DNA of 64,000 bases, from contig NZ_CP013862.1 of NCBI RefSeq assembly GCF_001307805.1, positions 1,364,001-1,428,000 of the forward strand. The letters run 5' to 3'. The notes beneath the pieces are model-generated. The model searched no databases. It had not been told where the DNA came from and was given only the letters and a program-made list of their open reading frames with translations. The stretch is from Lentibacillus amyloliquefaciens. GTDB lineage: Bacteria; Bacillota; Bacilli; Bacillales; Amphibacillaceae. This document shows, piece after piece, positions 63,386 to 64,000 of the stretch; within the stretch, counting starts at the first letter, position 1, and each line of letters starts with the position of its first letter. Both the position numbers and the translations under genes were made by a program.

Positions 63386-63639
63386 AAATACCTCAAATCG
63401 TCATTAAATTCATTTTAACAAAGTGATGGCTGTGTAAAATGCTTAACGTTGTTAATAAGACACATGAGAATAGATTATCTAAAAAACACGTCACTTTCAA
63501 CCGAAACTTATATTCCCATCACATCGATATGGTTATCTTGTTTTGTAATCGTACAATCGGCACAACTGTCAGCCCGGCCGTCCGTTGATATGTTATTAGA
63601 CTACTTGAACGGACCTTAAGGCGTTCAGCATGGAATAAT

Positions 63640-64000
63640 TCAACTTCCTTTTTCTCCGCTGCCACTTAGAAATGCTTCATCATCATCTGATTCCCACTCC
63701 GGTCGTTTAACGGCTGTTGTCTGGCAATGTTTCAGTAATAATTCGGCCGTTTTAAGCTGCTGGTTTTTCAATGGGGATACGAGATTTCTTTTTTCTGTAA
63801 ACCAGTCTTCATATTCATGCTTTCCTATGATTTTTGTATTGTATGATTCCTTAAGTGATGCGATATGATTTGTCCGCGATAAGACAACTTTACTGACAGG
63901 CAGTGCAATACCTGCTTGGTTCATGATGCTTTTGACAATTTTCTCTGTTCGTTTAAGTGCAAGCAATGGACTGAGCATCTTTGTTTCTTGTTTTGCTTCT
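63640..64000 (-). CDS. NERD (nuclease-related) domain protein, C-terminal part
   Basis: At least 119 codons open to the window edge, so the N-terminus is missing. SPLLALKRTEKIVKSIMNQA and EDWFTEKRNLVSPL resemble the C-terminal half of Bacillus NERD proteins. The NERD core with its nuclease-like motifs would lie beyond 64000. The last residues (ESDDDEAFLSGSGEKGS) are acidic and probably disordered. Confidence 0.7.
   Translation of the reverse strand, partial: EAKQETKMLSPLLALKRTEKIVKSIMNQAGIALPVSKVVLSRTNHIASLKESYNTKIIGKHEYEDWFTEKRNLVSPLKNQQLKTAELLLKHCQTTAVKRPEWESDDDEAFLSGSGEKGS

Noticed and set aside
1..64000. Prophage or conjugative element
   Set aside because: No capsid, tail, portal, relaxase, integrase or recombinase genes were seen; the accessory block is made of small regulatory and membrane-protein units.
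1..64000. tRNA or rRNA genes
   Set aside because: No tRNA-like CCA ends, TTCGA loops in the right geometry, or rRNA segments were noticed in the intergenic regions; the T-box leader and rpsD leader account for the structured RNAs near translation genes.

Overview
The window is chromosomal DNA of a low-GC, endospore-forming member of the Bacillaceae. Spore genes (an alpha/beta-type SASP, GerW/YtfJ), RefZ, EzrA, SftA, CcpA, AcuABC and a tyrS T-box support this. The gene order closely follows the ytkL-to-ytmP stretch of Bacillus subtilis. Acidic proteins, such as the D/S/N-rich tail of the class A PBP, suggest a halotolerant relative of Oceanobacillus, Virgibacillus or Lentibacillus, but that placement is only an inference. 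No rRNA, tRNA, CRISPR array, intact transposase, integrase or prophage was seen.

Core part 1 (1-36911): ytkL, a PspA-like gene, an M24 peptidase, ytkK, a universal stress protein, moaB, ytxK-ackA, tpx, ytfI-gerW, NAD kinase, SASP, iscS-thiI, ezrA, refZ, ytsP, rpsD, tyrS, a class A PBP, acuABC, ccpA, aroA, ytxGH, murC, sftA and ytpRQP-ytoQ. Compared with B. subtilis (from memory), sppA/yteJ, hisJ, acsA and ytxJ are absent from their usual places. motPS is reduced to a short motP relic between ccpA and acuC. This core carries three kinds of small non-coding mobile-looking elements: a 162-bp two-hairpin repeat (3 copies, one at the edge of the insertion), a family ending in GTTCAAAAAG inverted repeats (5 copies), and a 380-bp IS200/IS605-like relic without tnpB but with its own promoter and folded RNA.

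Accessory block (about 37.0-58.2 kb) lies between ytoQ and the DUF84-ytoP genes. It starts with a Fur-boxed FAD reductase. From 38.1 to 50.5 kb it becomes a chain of short units, most of them one small gene or operon plus one 45-75-bp hairpin repeat. All recognisable copies (14, of which two or three are very degenerate) point the same way whatever the direction of the genes. This layout resembles a gene-cassette array and is the most unusual structure here. The units encode small membrane proteins, DUF6440, DUF418, VOC and DUF1048 proteins, two TetR modules and a GntR-ABC operon. The block ends with a yxdJKLM-yxeA-type peptide-sensing two-component/ABC operon and a PadR-DUF1700-DUF4097-DUF6220 operon. 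Five separate envelope-stress or drug-response modules therefore sit side by side, several with recognisable palindromic operators.

Core part 2 (58.2-64.0 kb): DUF84 phosphatase, ytoP, ytzB, ytnP, trmB, ytzH, ytmP and a NERD-domain gene cut by the window edge; malS is not in its B. subtilis position. Many start codons given here are shorter than the longest open frame because a clear ribosome binding site, or a promoter lying inside the longer frame, decides the start.
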